Shown: positions 6,935 through 13,463, counted from the first letter of the stretch. The stretch: 16,882 nt of DNA from Acidimicrobiaceae bacterium (GCA_003151555.1 PLXU01000028.1:8971-25852), one strand, 5' to 3'. Numbers and translations are program-made. Notes: a model not told the origin generated them from the letters alone.

Positions 6935-8208
6935 CGTATATACCTGACACGCTTATTGATCGCACCTTCCGGGAACGAATAGTGCTGGTGGGCGTGCTGT
7001 TTCCCGGGGTCACGCCCGACGAACTCGATCGCCAGCTCGATGAGTTGGAGCTGCTGGCCGACACCGCCGGTGCCGACGTCGTAGCGCGCATCGTTCAGCA
7101 CCGCGACGCCCCCGATCCGGCGACGTTTCTCGGCTCGGGCAAGGTCCAAGAGCTGCGCGAGATATGTTTGGCGCTCGACTCGGACACGGTGGTCTTCGAA
7201 CACAACCTCTCACCGGCGCAACAACGCAACCTCGAAAAGATTCTCGGGCGCACCGCGATCGATCGCACCGCCGTGATCTTGGACATCTTCGCTCAGAACG
7301 CCCGTACCCCAGAAGGTAAGGCACAGGTGGAGCTGGCCCTCCTGCAGTACCGGCTGCCGCGACTGCGCCGGGCCGACGGATCGCTCTCCCAGCAAGCCGG
7401 TGGCATCGGCACCCGCGGCCCCGGCGAAACCCAGCTCGAAGTCGACCGACGCCGACTGGTGCAACGCATGCACCACATCCAAAGTGAGCTCAAGCAGATC
7501 GACCGCACGCGTGGCGTGCAACGCCGGGGTCGAGCCCGGGGTCGACACCGCGAAGTCACGCTGGTGGGCTACACCAACGCCGGCAAGTCCTCGATGCTCA
7601 ATGCGTTGACTGACGCCGGCGCCGAGGTGGAGGACCGACTCTTCGCCACGTTGGACCCGCGCACGCGCCAGCGCCAGCTGCCCGGAGGCGAAACAGTGCT
7701 CTTCACCGACACGGTTGGTTTCATCTCGAACCTGCCGCACGAGCTGGTGAGGGCCTTCATGAGTACGCTCAAATCGGTGCAGCTGGCGGACTTGCTCGTG
7801 CACGTGGTCGACGGTAACAGCGACACGGCCGAGTTGCAGATCGCGGCCGTGCGCGAAGTGTTACACGAGATCGACGCCGACGCCGTCCCCGAGCTGCTGG
7901 TCTTTAACAAGTCTGACGTCGTGGGATCACGGGCCCAAGAACTTTCTAAGCTCTACGAGGGCAGCGTCTGCGTGTCCGCGAAAACCGGTGACAACTTGGA
8001 CGAGGTGATCGCCACGATCGGTGACCGGCTGCGCACGAACGATCGAGTGGTGACGTTGCACCTGCCCCTCGACCGCGGCGACCTGCTGGCGGCGGCGCAT
8101 CGTGAGGGCGAAGTCATCGAGACGTCGTTCAGCGACGAGAGCGTGGTGGTGCACGTGGTACTCGACCCCGTTGGCATTGCCCGCTTCAGTGAGTGGCGGG
8201 CCTCGTGA
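6931..8208 (+). CDS. hflX: Ribosome-associated GTPase HflX
   Basis: HflX is an Obg-related GTPase that binds the large ribosomal subunit and splits stalled or stressed 70S ribosomes. From TTG 6931 the product is 425 residues, the usual length. The N-terminal HflX domain includes ATFLGSGKVQEL (64-75), FEHNLSPAQQRNLE (89-102) and the GGIGTRGPGETQLE loop (157-170), followed by a basic helical linker. The G domain has G1 GYTNAGKS (213-220), switch I FATLDPRTR (238-246), G3 DTVGF (260-264), G4 NKSD (326-329) and G5 SAKTG (349-353). The open frame extends back to 6811, but that segment is inside dapF. TTG 6931 overlaps the dapF stop as TTGA, the same arrangement as the thrB/exporter junction, so translational coupling is likely. 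Its own stop overlaps dapC as GTGA. miaA and hflX are close neighbours in E. coli too. Confidence 0.95.
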   Translation: MTYIPDTLIDRTFRERIVLVGVLFPGVTPDELDRQLDELELLADTAGADVVARIVQHRDAPDPATFLGSGKVQELREICLALDSDTVVFEHNLSPAQQRNLEKILGRTAIDRTAVILDIFAQNARTPEGKAQVELALLQYRLPRLRRADGSLSQQAGGIGTRGPGETQLEVDRRRLVQRMHHIQSELKQIDRTRGVQRRGRARGRHREVTLVGYTNAGKSSMLNALTDAGAEVEDRLFATLDPRTRQRQLPGGETVLFTDTVGFISNLPHELVRAFMSTLKSVQLADLLVHVVDGNSDTAELQIAAVREVLHEIDADAVPELLVFNKSDVVGSRAQELSKLYEGSVCVSAKTGDNLDEVIATIGDRLRTNDRVVTLHLPLDRGDLLAAAHREGEVIETSFSDESVVVHVVLDPVGIARFSEWRAS

Positions 8209-9308
8209 GCTTCACCCCGCCGCCTTATCCCTACGAACGTCTCGAGGGATTGAAGAAGATCGCTGAACACTTTGACGGTGGGCCCATCGACTGCTCCATT
8301 GGCACGCCCGTTGACCCGACACCGGCCGTCGTGCTGGGCGAATTGGCGCGAGCGGTAGGCACGCGCGGCTACCCCGCTTCCGCCGGATCGCTGGACTACC
8401 GCGAGGCGTGCCGTGAATGGCTGCAACGTCGCTTCGCCGTGACCCTGGGCGTGGATGAGTTGGCGGCCTGCGTCGGCACCAAGGAGTTCGTGGGCACGGT
8501 CTCGGGCTACTTGCATCTGCGCACGCCCGAGCGCGACACGGTGCTCTATCCCTCGATCAGTTATCCGACGTACGCCATGGGCGCCACGCTCGCGGGACTG
8601 CGATCGGTGCCCGTCACGATGAACGACGGCCGCCTCGACCTCGAGTCGATAAGTGCCCGCGACGTCGAGCGCGCGCTCGTGCTGTGGTCCAACTCGCCGT
8701 CCAATCCCACGGGCGTGCTGGACGACCTCGAGGGCGTCGCCGACTGGGGTCGACGTCACGGGGTGCTGGTGGCGAGCGACGAGTGTTACGCCGAGTACAC
8801 CTGGGCCGGACGACCGCGCAGCATCTTGGAGCACGGTCTGGCCGGCGTGCTGGCGGTGCATTCGGTCTCCAAGCGGTCCAACTTCGCGGGCGCGCGGGCC
8901 GGCTTTTACGCCGGTGACTCCGAGGTGGTGACCTACCTTCGCTCCGTTCGCCAGCACGCCGGTTTCATGGTGCCCGGTCCGGTCCAGGCCGCGGTCGCGG
9001 TTGCCTTCCGCGACGACGAGCACGTCAACGTGCAGCGCGCGATCTATCGATCTCGACTGGAGCTGCTGAGCGATGCGCTTGGCGCTCTCGACGTCGACGC
9101 CCCCTTTCCCGAAGGCTCCTTCTACTTGTGGTGTTCGAGGGCGGGCATGGACGGATGGGAGCTGGCGGCGTTCCTGGCGGAGCGTTCGGGGCTGATCGTG
9201 AGTCCCGGTGAGTTCTACGGCGACGCCGGCAAGAACTTCATCCGCCTCGCGGTGGTCCAGCCCGATGACCGCTTGGCCCTGGCGGCGTCGAGACTTCAAG
9301 GCCGCTAG
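8205..9308 (+). CDS. dapC: N-succinyldiaminopimelate aminotransferase
   Basis: DapC transfers an amino group from glutamate to N-succinyl-2-amino-6-ketopimelate in the succinylase branch of lysine/diaminopimelate synthesis. The 367-residue protein is a fold-type I class I/II aminotransferase. It has GTRGYPASAGSLDYREAC (52-69), the Asn-containing SNSPSNPTG (162-170), the cofactor Asp in SDECYAEY (191-198), the PLP lysine K223 in HSVSKRSNFAGAR (219-231), and a C-terminal FIRLAV with the substrate carboxylate Arg. I chose GTG 8205 because it overlaps the hflX TGA (GTGA) and leads straight into FTPPPYPYERL, a typical start for actinobacterial DapC; GTG 8193 adds four residues. Class I aminotransferases are hard to tell apart by sequence alone, but position directly before dapD and dapE makes this substrate very likely. 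Confidence 0.9.
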   Translation: MSFTPPPYPYERLEGLKKIAEHFDGGPIDCSIGTPVDPTPAVVLGELARAVGTRGYPASAGSLDYREACREWLQRRFAVTLGVDELAACVGTKEFVGTVSGYLHLRTPERDTVLYPSISYPTYAMGATLAGLRSVPVTMNDGRLDLESISARDVERALVLWSNSPSNPTGVLDDLEGVADWGRRHGVLVASDECYAEYTWAGRPRSILEHGLAGVLAVHSVSKRSNFAGARAGFYAGDSEVVTYLRSVRQHAGFMVPGPVQAAVAVAFRDDEHVNVQRAIYRSRLELLSDALGALDVDAPFPEGSFYLWCSRAGMDGWELAAFLAERSGLIVSPGEFYGDAGKNFIRLAVVQPDDRLALAASRLQGR

Positions 9309-9316
9309 GCCCCCGG

Positions 9317-9322
9317 TACCAT
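9317..9322 (+). promoter_or_regulatory. Putative -10 element for leaderless dapD transcript
   Basis: TACCAT fits TANNNT and is followed by 6 bases (GTTGCT) and the dapD ATG, in the only 20-base gap within the dap cluster. There is no purine-rich Shine-Dalgarno before the ATG. A weak -35 candidate, CTTCAA, lies 17 bases upstream at 9294-9299. This is the cleanest of the three TANNNT-N6-RTG sites here because it does not overlap any coding sequence. Confidence 0.5.
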
Positions 9323-9328
9323 GTTGCT

Positions 9329-10153
9329 ATGAATTCGCTCGAGACGCGTATCGATGGGTGGTACGAACAAATTGGCGAAATGACCCCCGAGAATGTCGAG
9401 GCCCGTCGAGACGTGGAGCTCGTCATCACCAAACTCGACGACGGACAGCTGCGCGTCGCCGAAATCGCGCCCAGCGGCGACGTGGTGGTGCACCTATGGC
9501 TGAAGAAGGCCATCCTGTTGCTCTTTCGACTGCGCGGCCTTCAAGTCAGCGAGTCGGGCCCCTTCGAGTACGTGGACAAACTCGAGTTGAAGCGTGACTA
9601 CGAACGGCACGGGGTGCGCGTGGTGCCCGGCGCAGTGGCCCGACGCGGCAGCTACCTCAGTCCCGGCGTGGTCTTGATGCCCAGCTTCGTCAACATTGGC
9701 GCCTGGGTGGGGAGCGCCACGATGGTCGACACCTGGGCGACGGTGGGCAGTTGCGCCCAGATCGGCGCCAACGTGCACTTGGCGGGCGGCGTGGGCATCG
9801 GCGGGGTCTTAGAACCGGCCAACGCGGTGCCGGTCGTCATCGAAGACGGTGCCTTCATCGGTAGCCGCTGCATGGTCGTCGACGGAGCGCGCGTCGGGCG
9901 CGGTTCGGTGCTGGGTGCCGGAACAGTCCTCAATCCATCCATCCCGGTCATCGACGCCGAGACCGGGATGGAGGTCTCACGCGGTTACGTGCCCGACTAC
10001 TGCGTGGCGGTGTCGGCCAGTCGGCGCCGCGAGTACCCCGGGGGCGAGTACTTCTTGCCGTGCGTACTGATCATTCGGCGCATGGACGAGGGCGAACGGC
10101 ACAACAAGGTCGCCCTCAATGAAATACTGCGCGACCACGGCGTCTCGACGTGA
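9329..10153 (+). CDS. dapD: Tetrahydrodipicolinate N-succinyltransferase, proteobacterial-type
   Basis: DapD transfers succinyl from succinyl-CoA to tetrahydrodipicolinate, committing flux to the succinylase branch. The 274-residue product is exactly the length of the E. coli enzyme and resembles it through the left-handed beta-helix: VRVVPGAVARRGSY (96-109), LMPSFVNIGAWV (116-127), MVDTWATVGSCAQIG (132-146, with the catalytic Asp134 equivalent) and NVHLAGGVGIGGVLEP (148-163). A short N-terminal helical domain and a C-terminal cap ending NEILRDHG complete it. Mycobacterial and corynebacterial DapD enzymes are longer (~315) and far more divergent, so this gene is of the other subfamily. ATG 9329 is the first residue of a normal N-terminus; there is no ribosome-binding site but a TANNNT element sits 6 bases upstream. 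The stop overlaps dapE as GTGA. Firm identification. Confidence 0.96.
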   Translation: MNSLETRIDGWYEQIGEMTPENVEARRDVELVITKLDDGQLRVAEIAPSGDVVVHLWLKKAILLLFRLRGLQVSESGPFEYVDKLELKRDYERHGVRVVPGAVARRGSYLSPGVVLMPSFVNIGAWVGSATMVDTWATVGSCAQIGANVHLAGGVGIGGVLEPANAVPVVIEDGAFIGSRCMVVDGARVGRGSVLGAGTVLNPSIPVIDAETGMEVSRGYVPDYCVAVSASRRREYPGGEYFLPCVLIIRRMDEGERHNKVALNEILRDHGVST

Positions 10154-11199
10154 CCCGTCTGGACGACGCACTGGCCCTGGTGGCGATTGGCTCGGTAAGT
10201 CGCAACGAATCGATCCTCGCGAGCCACGTCGACACGCAACTGCGCACCAACCCCTCGCTCGATGTCGAGCGCATTGGCGACAACGTGATCGCCCGCACGA
10301 GCGGTATGCACAGCACCCGACTCTTGGTGGCCGGGCACCTTGACACGGTGCCGGGCGACGCCGGCGACGCCATGATCGTGGGCAGCCAGTTGCGTGGCGT
10401 CGGCGCGTGCGACATGAAGGGTTCACTCTCGGTGATGCTGTCGATGGCCAAGCAGCCAACGGCCCGTTCGGTCGAGGTGTCTTGGGTCTTTTACGCCCGC
10501 GAAGAGATCTCGCGCTCCGAGTCAGGACTCTTGGAGGTCGCCCAGCTGCGCCCGGACCTGCTGAGCGCCGACGCGGCGATTCTGGCCGAGCCCACCGGGG
10601 GAGTGGTGGAGGCGGGCTGCCAAGGCACCCTGCGCGTCGGCATTGAGTTGAGCGGAAAGCGTGCCCATACGGCGCGCCCCTTCACCGGACGCAACGCCCT
10701 GCACCGACTGGGCACGCTGTTGTACCGAGTGGGCTCGTACGAACCGCGCACCGTGACGATCGATGGCGTGGACTTCACCGAACAGCTCCAAGCGGTGAGC
10801 GTCGGGGGCGGCGTGGCGCCCAACGTGGTTCCGGACTTGGCGAACTGCACGCTTAATCACCGGGTCGCACCGGACCGGTCGCGCGACGAGGCCCTCGCCT
10901 GGCTGAGGGGATTTCTTGGGGACTGCCTCGACGACAACGACGTCATCGAGGCGATTGACTGGGCGCCCAGCGCGGGGCCGTCGCTGGAGAACGACCGCCT
11001 GAAGATGCTGGTGGCGCTCACCGGGGCGCCGGCAAGAGGAAAGATGGGATGGACCGACGTAGCCACCTTCGCGGAGTTAGGTGTGCCGGCAACCAATTTT
11101 GGCGCCGGCGACCCTTTGTTGGCCCATCGCAGTGACGAACTAGTGACCCAGGGAGAGCTAGACGAGTTCGCCCGAGTCCTGGGCGAGTGGTTGCGCTAG
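10150..11199 (+). CDS. dapE: Succinyl-diaminopimelate desuccinylase
   Basis: DapE hydrolyses N-succinyl-LL-diaminopimelate to LL-diaminopimelate and succinate, the step before DapF. It is a dinuclear-zinc M20 peptidase. In the 349-residue protein the metal and catalytic residues are all visible: H63 and D65 in AGHLDTVPGD, D88 in GVGACDMKGS, the general base and ligand E118-E119 in YAREEIS, E147 in LAEPTGG, and H326 in LLAHRSDE near the end. H173 in KRAHTARPF lies in the dimerisation domain. GTG 10150 overlaps the dapD TGA by four bases, so the two are co-translated. The length and motif spacing match actinobacterial DapE more than other M20 enzymes such as ArgE, and context settles the choice. 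The gene converges on lexA, the two stop codons sharing the sequence CTAG. Confidence 0.94.
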   Translation: MTRLDDALALVAIGSVSRNESILASHVDTQLRTNPSLDVERIGDNVIARTSGMHSTRLLVAGHLDTVPGDAGDAMIVGSQLRGVGACDMKGSLSVMLSMAKQPTARSVEVSWVFYAREEISRSESGLLEVAQLRPDLLSADAAILAEPTGGVVEAGCQGTLRVGIELSGKRAHTARPFTGRNALHRLGTLLYRVGSYEPRTVTIDGVDFTEQLQAVSVGGGVAPNVVPDLANCTLNHRVAPDRSRDEALAWLRGFLGDCLDDNDVIEAIDWAPSAGPSLENDRLKMLVALTGAPARGKMGWTDVATFAELGVPATNFGAGDPLLAHRSDELVTQGELDEFARVLGEWLR

Positions 11200-11819
11200 T
11201 AGTTTCGTAGCACCGAAATCACTCGGCCGAAGATCGTGACGTCGGCGGCGTTGAATTCCAGTGGTTCGAATTTTGAATTCTCGGGCTTTAAGACCACGCG
11301 GGCCCCTTGGGGGAAGTAGCGCTTGACCGTCGCTTCGTCATCGGGAATGCCGGCCACGACAATTTCCCCCTTGTTCGCGGTGTGCTGGCGTTGCACGACC
11401 ACGTAGTCTCCGGACAGGATGCCAGCCTCGATCATGGAGTCGCCCCTCACCTGCAGGACAAAACTGTCGCCGCGCCCCGCGAACTGCTCGGGGATTGACA
11501 TGAGATCGTGAACGTGCTCCAGCGCGAGCACGCCGGTACCGGCGGCGACGTCGCCGACGAAGGGAATGTAACGGATGTGCTGGTCGGGCGCGGGGTTTTC
11601 CACGTCGAGGCGCACGGTCAGGGTGCGAGGTTGCTGGGCGTTCTTTTGAATGTACCCGGCCGTCTTGAGCACCTCGATGTGATTGGCGACGGTCGCCGGG
11701 GACTTGAGACCGACGTGGTCGCCGATCTCGCGGATGGTGGGGGGGAAGTTGCGCTCGCGCTGGCAGGTGATGATGAACTCCAGAATTTGACGGCGCATTG
11801 GGGTTAAAACTTCAGCCAT
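11196..11819 (-). CDS. lexA: SOS repressor LexA
   Basis: LexA represses DNA-damage genes and inactivates itself by RecA-stimulated autocleavage. The 207-residue protein has an N-terminal winged helix (about residues 6-70; PTIREIGDHVGLKSPATVAN at 27-46 holds the recognition helix). The linker leads to the S24 peptidase fold: cleavage site A93-G94 (VGDVAAGTG), nucleophile S128 in RGDSMIEAG, and base K166 in DEATVKRYF. All catalytic residues are intact, so it should be cleavable. The start is well fixed: GGAGGA lies 6 bases before the ATG. Upstream are a clear promoter and two SOS boxes, indicating strong autoregulation. It is transcribed against the dap cluster and divergently from the Liv transporter genes. 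No second SOS gene is visible in the window. Confidence 0.97.
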   Translation of the reverse strand: MAEVLTPMRRQILEFIITCQRERNFPPTIREIGDHVGLKSPATVANHIEVLKTAGYIQKNAQQPRTLTVRLDVENPAPDQHIRYIPFVGDVAAGTGVLALEHVHDLMSIPEQFAGRGDSFVLQVRGDSMIEAGILSGDYVVVQRQHTANKGEIVVAGIPDDEATVKRYFPQGARVVLKPENSKFEPLEFNAADVTIFGRVISVLRNY

Positions 11820-11825
11820 AGGGAC

Positions 11826-11831
11826 TCCTCC
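11826..11831 (-). promoter_or_regulatory. Shine-Dalgarno of lexA
   Basis: On the - strand the sequence is GGAGGA, followed by six bases (GTCCCT) and the lexA ATG. It is one of the few strong, well-spaced ribosome-binding sites in the window and fixes the lexA start. Confidence 0.85.
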
Positions 11832-11836
11832 AGGGA

Positions 11837-11850
11837 CGAACAGTTGTTCG
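11837..11850. promoter_or_regulatory. LexA operator (SOS box), proximal
   Basis: CGAACAGTTGTTCG has perfect GAAC and GTTC half-sites around a 4-base core, the Gram-positive/actinobacterial SOS box. It lies just downstream of the lexA -10 hexamer, covering the expected transcription start, so bound LexA would block initiation. Confidence 0.9.
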
Positions 11851-11851
11851 T

Positions 11852-11880
11852 AGGTTAGCCCAAGCGAGGGGAAGAATCAA
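11852..11880 (-). promoter_or_regulatory. lexA promoter
   Basis: Reading the - strand, TTGATT (bases 11880-11875) is followed by a 17-base spacer and TAACCT (11857-11852). This is a sigma-70-like pair with optimal spacing and a TANNNT -10. The -35 is overlapped by the distal SOS box, and the proximal box begins one base after the -10. Confidence 0.7.
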
Positions 11881-11891
11881 ACACCTGTTCG
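11878..11891. promoter_or_regulatory. LexA operator (SOS box), distal
   Basis: On the - strand this reads CGAACAGGTGTTTG, agreeing with the actinobacterial consensus CGAAC-RNRY-GTTYG at every position. It overlaps the -35 box of the lexA promoter by three bases. Its centre is 41 bp from the centre of the proximal box, close to four helical turns, so two LexA dimers would sit on the same face of the DNA. Confidence 0.8.
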
Positions 11892-12131
11892 CCTCTCTTC
11901 ACCAAAAGTGAAACCCAGCAATTCTGTTCGCAACGTGTCGTTAGGATTGTTGCTCCGAGTTACGGATTGTCGAGCGATGACATGATGTTTTCGGGTACAA
12001 AACAACAAATATATTTCGTCGATCCCCACGTTACAATTGCAAGTTTCTTTCACGTCTGCATCACAAATAGTTCACCCAAAATGCTAGGTTGAGCGGATGG
12101 CAAATGCCGTGAAATTCCGGAAGGGGAATCA
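11892..12131. promoter_or_regulatory. Divergent intergenic region upstream of the binding-protein gene
   Basis: This A+T-rich stretch, the upper part of the 312-base gap between lexA and the Liv cluster, holds no credible ORF or RNA gene. It should contain the promoter of the transporter operon. The best -10 candidate is TACAAT (12032-12037), which would give a leader of about 85-90 bases; no convincing -35 accompanies it. A second TANNNT candidate, TAGGTT with an upstream TG, is at 12085-12090. The 7-base direct repeat GGATTGT occurs at 11944-11950 and 11964-11970, exactly 20 bases apart. The ribosome-binding site is GGAAGGGG (12119-12126), 5 bases before the ATG and partly inside the loop of a weak 5-bp hairpin (ATTCC...GGAAT, 12114-12129). 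Confidence 0.5.
12031..12042. repeat. Imperfect 12-bp palindrome over the candidate -10 box
   Basis: TTACAATTGCAA pairs with its own complement at five of six position pairs. It covers the TACAAT hexamer proposed as the -10 of the transporter operon, so it could be an operator. Short A+T-rich palindromes also arise by chance, and no repressor gene is adjacent other than lexA, whose sites look different. Confidence 0.3.
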
Positions 12132-13337
12132 ATGAAGTTAGGAATCAGAAGGGTTGGGGTGGTAGCGATGAGTGGGGCTTTAGCAGTATCTGGCCTCCTT
12201 ACCTTGTCGGCGACGAGCGCGTCGGCGGCCAAAAAGTTGCCGACGTACGAAATCGGTTATCAAGGGCCGCTTTCGGGTGGCAACGCTGCTACTGGTATCT
12301 ACGAAAAGTTCGGTGCTCAGTTGGCGGTAAAGCAGTGGCAGGCTAACAGGCACCGCAAGTTCAACGTTAAGTTGGTCCCCGGTGATGATCAGGGCGACCC
12401 CACCATTGCGCCAAGCGTGGCGACTGGATTCGTTCTGAACAACAACATCATGGCCGTGGTCGGACCGGCGTTCTCGGGTGCCACGGTGGCTACCTTGGGC
12501 ATCTACGGCGCCAACCATGTCGCTGAGGTGAGCCCTTCGGCTACGCGCGTGTCGATCACTCAGAAGGACCCAACGGCGAGCCCTTCGGGACCGCTCAACA
12601 CCTATCACAACTTCTTCCGAGTCGTTGCGAATGACGGTGTGCAGGGCCCGGCTGACGGAACGTACCTGCAGAAGAACTTCGGAACCGGCAAGATTCTCGT
12701 GATCTCGGACACCAGTACGTACGGTGCCGGTCTCGCCAGTCAGGTTGCGGCGGCCATTACAGCGGCCGGCGGTTCACTTGCTGGTGGTGCGGTTCTGAAC
12801 CTGCCGTACTCGAACGCCTGCACCGCAGGTGGAACGGGCACGAGTGACGCGGTGACCGCCGGTCTGACCGGCGTAACGGCAATCTTCTACGGTGGTTACT
12901 ACTGTGACTTCGCTCAGGTGGTTGACAACCTGGTCGGAACCCAGCACTACACCGGCGCCATCATGAGTGGTGACGGCAGCGATGAGCCTCAGTTCATCAC
13001 CGCGCTGTCCACTCCAGCTAACGGAAACGGCGTGCTGTTGACCTGTGCGTGCTCGAACAAGCAGACAGCTTCCTGGACCGCAGCCTTCACCGCTGTGGCG
13101 CACGAGGCTCCTGGTCCGTACTCGGCCGAGTCCTACGACGCGACCAACGTGATCTTGGCCGCAATGTCGAAGCTCAAGGTCGTCACCCGCGCCAAGTTGT
13201 TGGCTCAGATCAAGAAGACGAACTACAAGGGCATCACCAAGACCATCAAGTTCACCAGTTCGGGCGACGTATCCGGCACTGCGATCTTCGTGAACAAGGT
13301 TCAAAGTGGCGCAATCGTCCAATTGGGGCTTGAGTAG
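12132..13337 (+). CDS. Branched-chain amino acid-type ABC transporter, secreted substrate-binding protein
   Basis: This is the extracytoplasmic receptor of the Liv/HAAT-type importer encoded downstream, a Peripla_BP_6 two-lobe protein of 401 residues. Residues 1-33 are a Sec signal peptide: a basic MKLGIRR, a hydrophobic core VGVVAMSGALAVSGLLTL, and cleavage after TSASA or ASAA. The mature protein opens YEIGYQGPLSGGNAATG, typical of LivJ/LivK. MAVVGPAFSGATVA, GILVISD-type (KILVISDTSTYGAG) and FYGGYYCDFAQ blocks follow. No cysteine lies near the cleavage site, so it is not a lipoprotein, unlike many Gram-positive binding proteins. ATG 12132 is fixed by GGAAGGGG. Codons favour fast forms (AAG, AAC, GGT) and G+C is lower than in neighbours, suggesting high expression. 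A perfect hairpin separates it from livH. The ligand could be leucine/isoleucine/valine or another amino acid, amide or aromatic acid; sequence alone cannot say. Confidence 0.9.
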   Translation: MKLGIRRVGVVAMSGALAVSGLLTLSATSASAAKKLPTYEIGYQGPLSGGNAATGIYEKFGAQLAVKQWQANRHRKFNVKLVPGDDQGDPTIAPSVATGFVLNNNIMAVVGPAFSGATVATLGIYGANHVAEVSPSATRVSITQKDPTASPSGPLNTYHNFFRVVANDGVQGPADGTYLQKNFGTGKILVISDTSTYGAGLASQVAAAITAAGGSLAGGAVLNLPYSNACTAGGTGTSDAVTAGLTGVTAIFYGGYYCDFAQVVDNLVGTQHYTGAIMSGDGSDEPQFITALSTPANGNGVLLTCACSNKQTASWTAAFTAVAHEAPGPYSAESYDATNVILAAMSKLKVVTRAKLLAQIKKTNYKGITKTIKFTSSGDVSGTAIFVNKVQSGAIVQLGLE

Positions 13338-13355
13338 ACCAAAATTCAATAGTTG

Positions 13356-13399
13356 TTTTCAAAGAGCCGGCTGCCCAAAAGCAGCCGGCTCTTTGAAAA
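13356..13399 (+). terminator. Perfect 19-bp stem-loop between binding protein and permease genes
   Basis: The arms TTTTCAAAGAGCCGGCTGC (13356-13374) and its exact complement (13381-13399) flank the 6-base loop CCAAAA. The stem has 19 pairs with no mismatch, G+C-rich next to the loop and A+T-rich at the base. No separate U-run follows, although the A/T end of the stem gives A-rich and U-rich flanks. It starts 18 bases after the binding-protein stop. It is probably a partial terminator or an mRNA-protecting hairpin that lets the binding protein be made in excess over the membrane subunits. Confidence 0.65.
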
Positions 13400-13463
13400 T
13401 GAAGACATGGCATCGTAATCTCAATTAGTTTCTAGGAAGTTGATGTGTTCGTGAGAGGCCTTG

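Noticed and set aside
7953..9299. Long open frame on the - strand opposite hflX and dapC (448 codons), and similar ones at 4029-5153 and 5147-6049
   Set aside because: These are mirror frames of G+C-rich genes. Their translations are rich in Arg, His and Gly with no recognisable domain, and the + strand genes have complete motif sets.
11918..11929. Third possible SOS box (GCAA-TTCT-GTTC)
   Set aside because: Only the GTTC half is good; the left half matches GAAC at two of four positions, so it is not convincing beside the two clear boxes.
12030..12052. GlnR-like nitrogen-control box (GTTAC and, on the - strand, GAAAC)
   Set aside because: The half-sites are 8 bases apart in place of the expected 6 and no further repeats follow.
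12085..12090. TAGGTT preceded by TG as an extended -10 for the binding-protein gene
   Set aside because: No -35 partner and a weaker match than TACAAT at 12032; kept only as an alternative in the intergenic entry.
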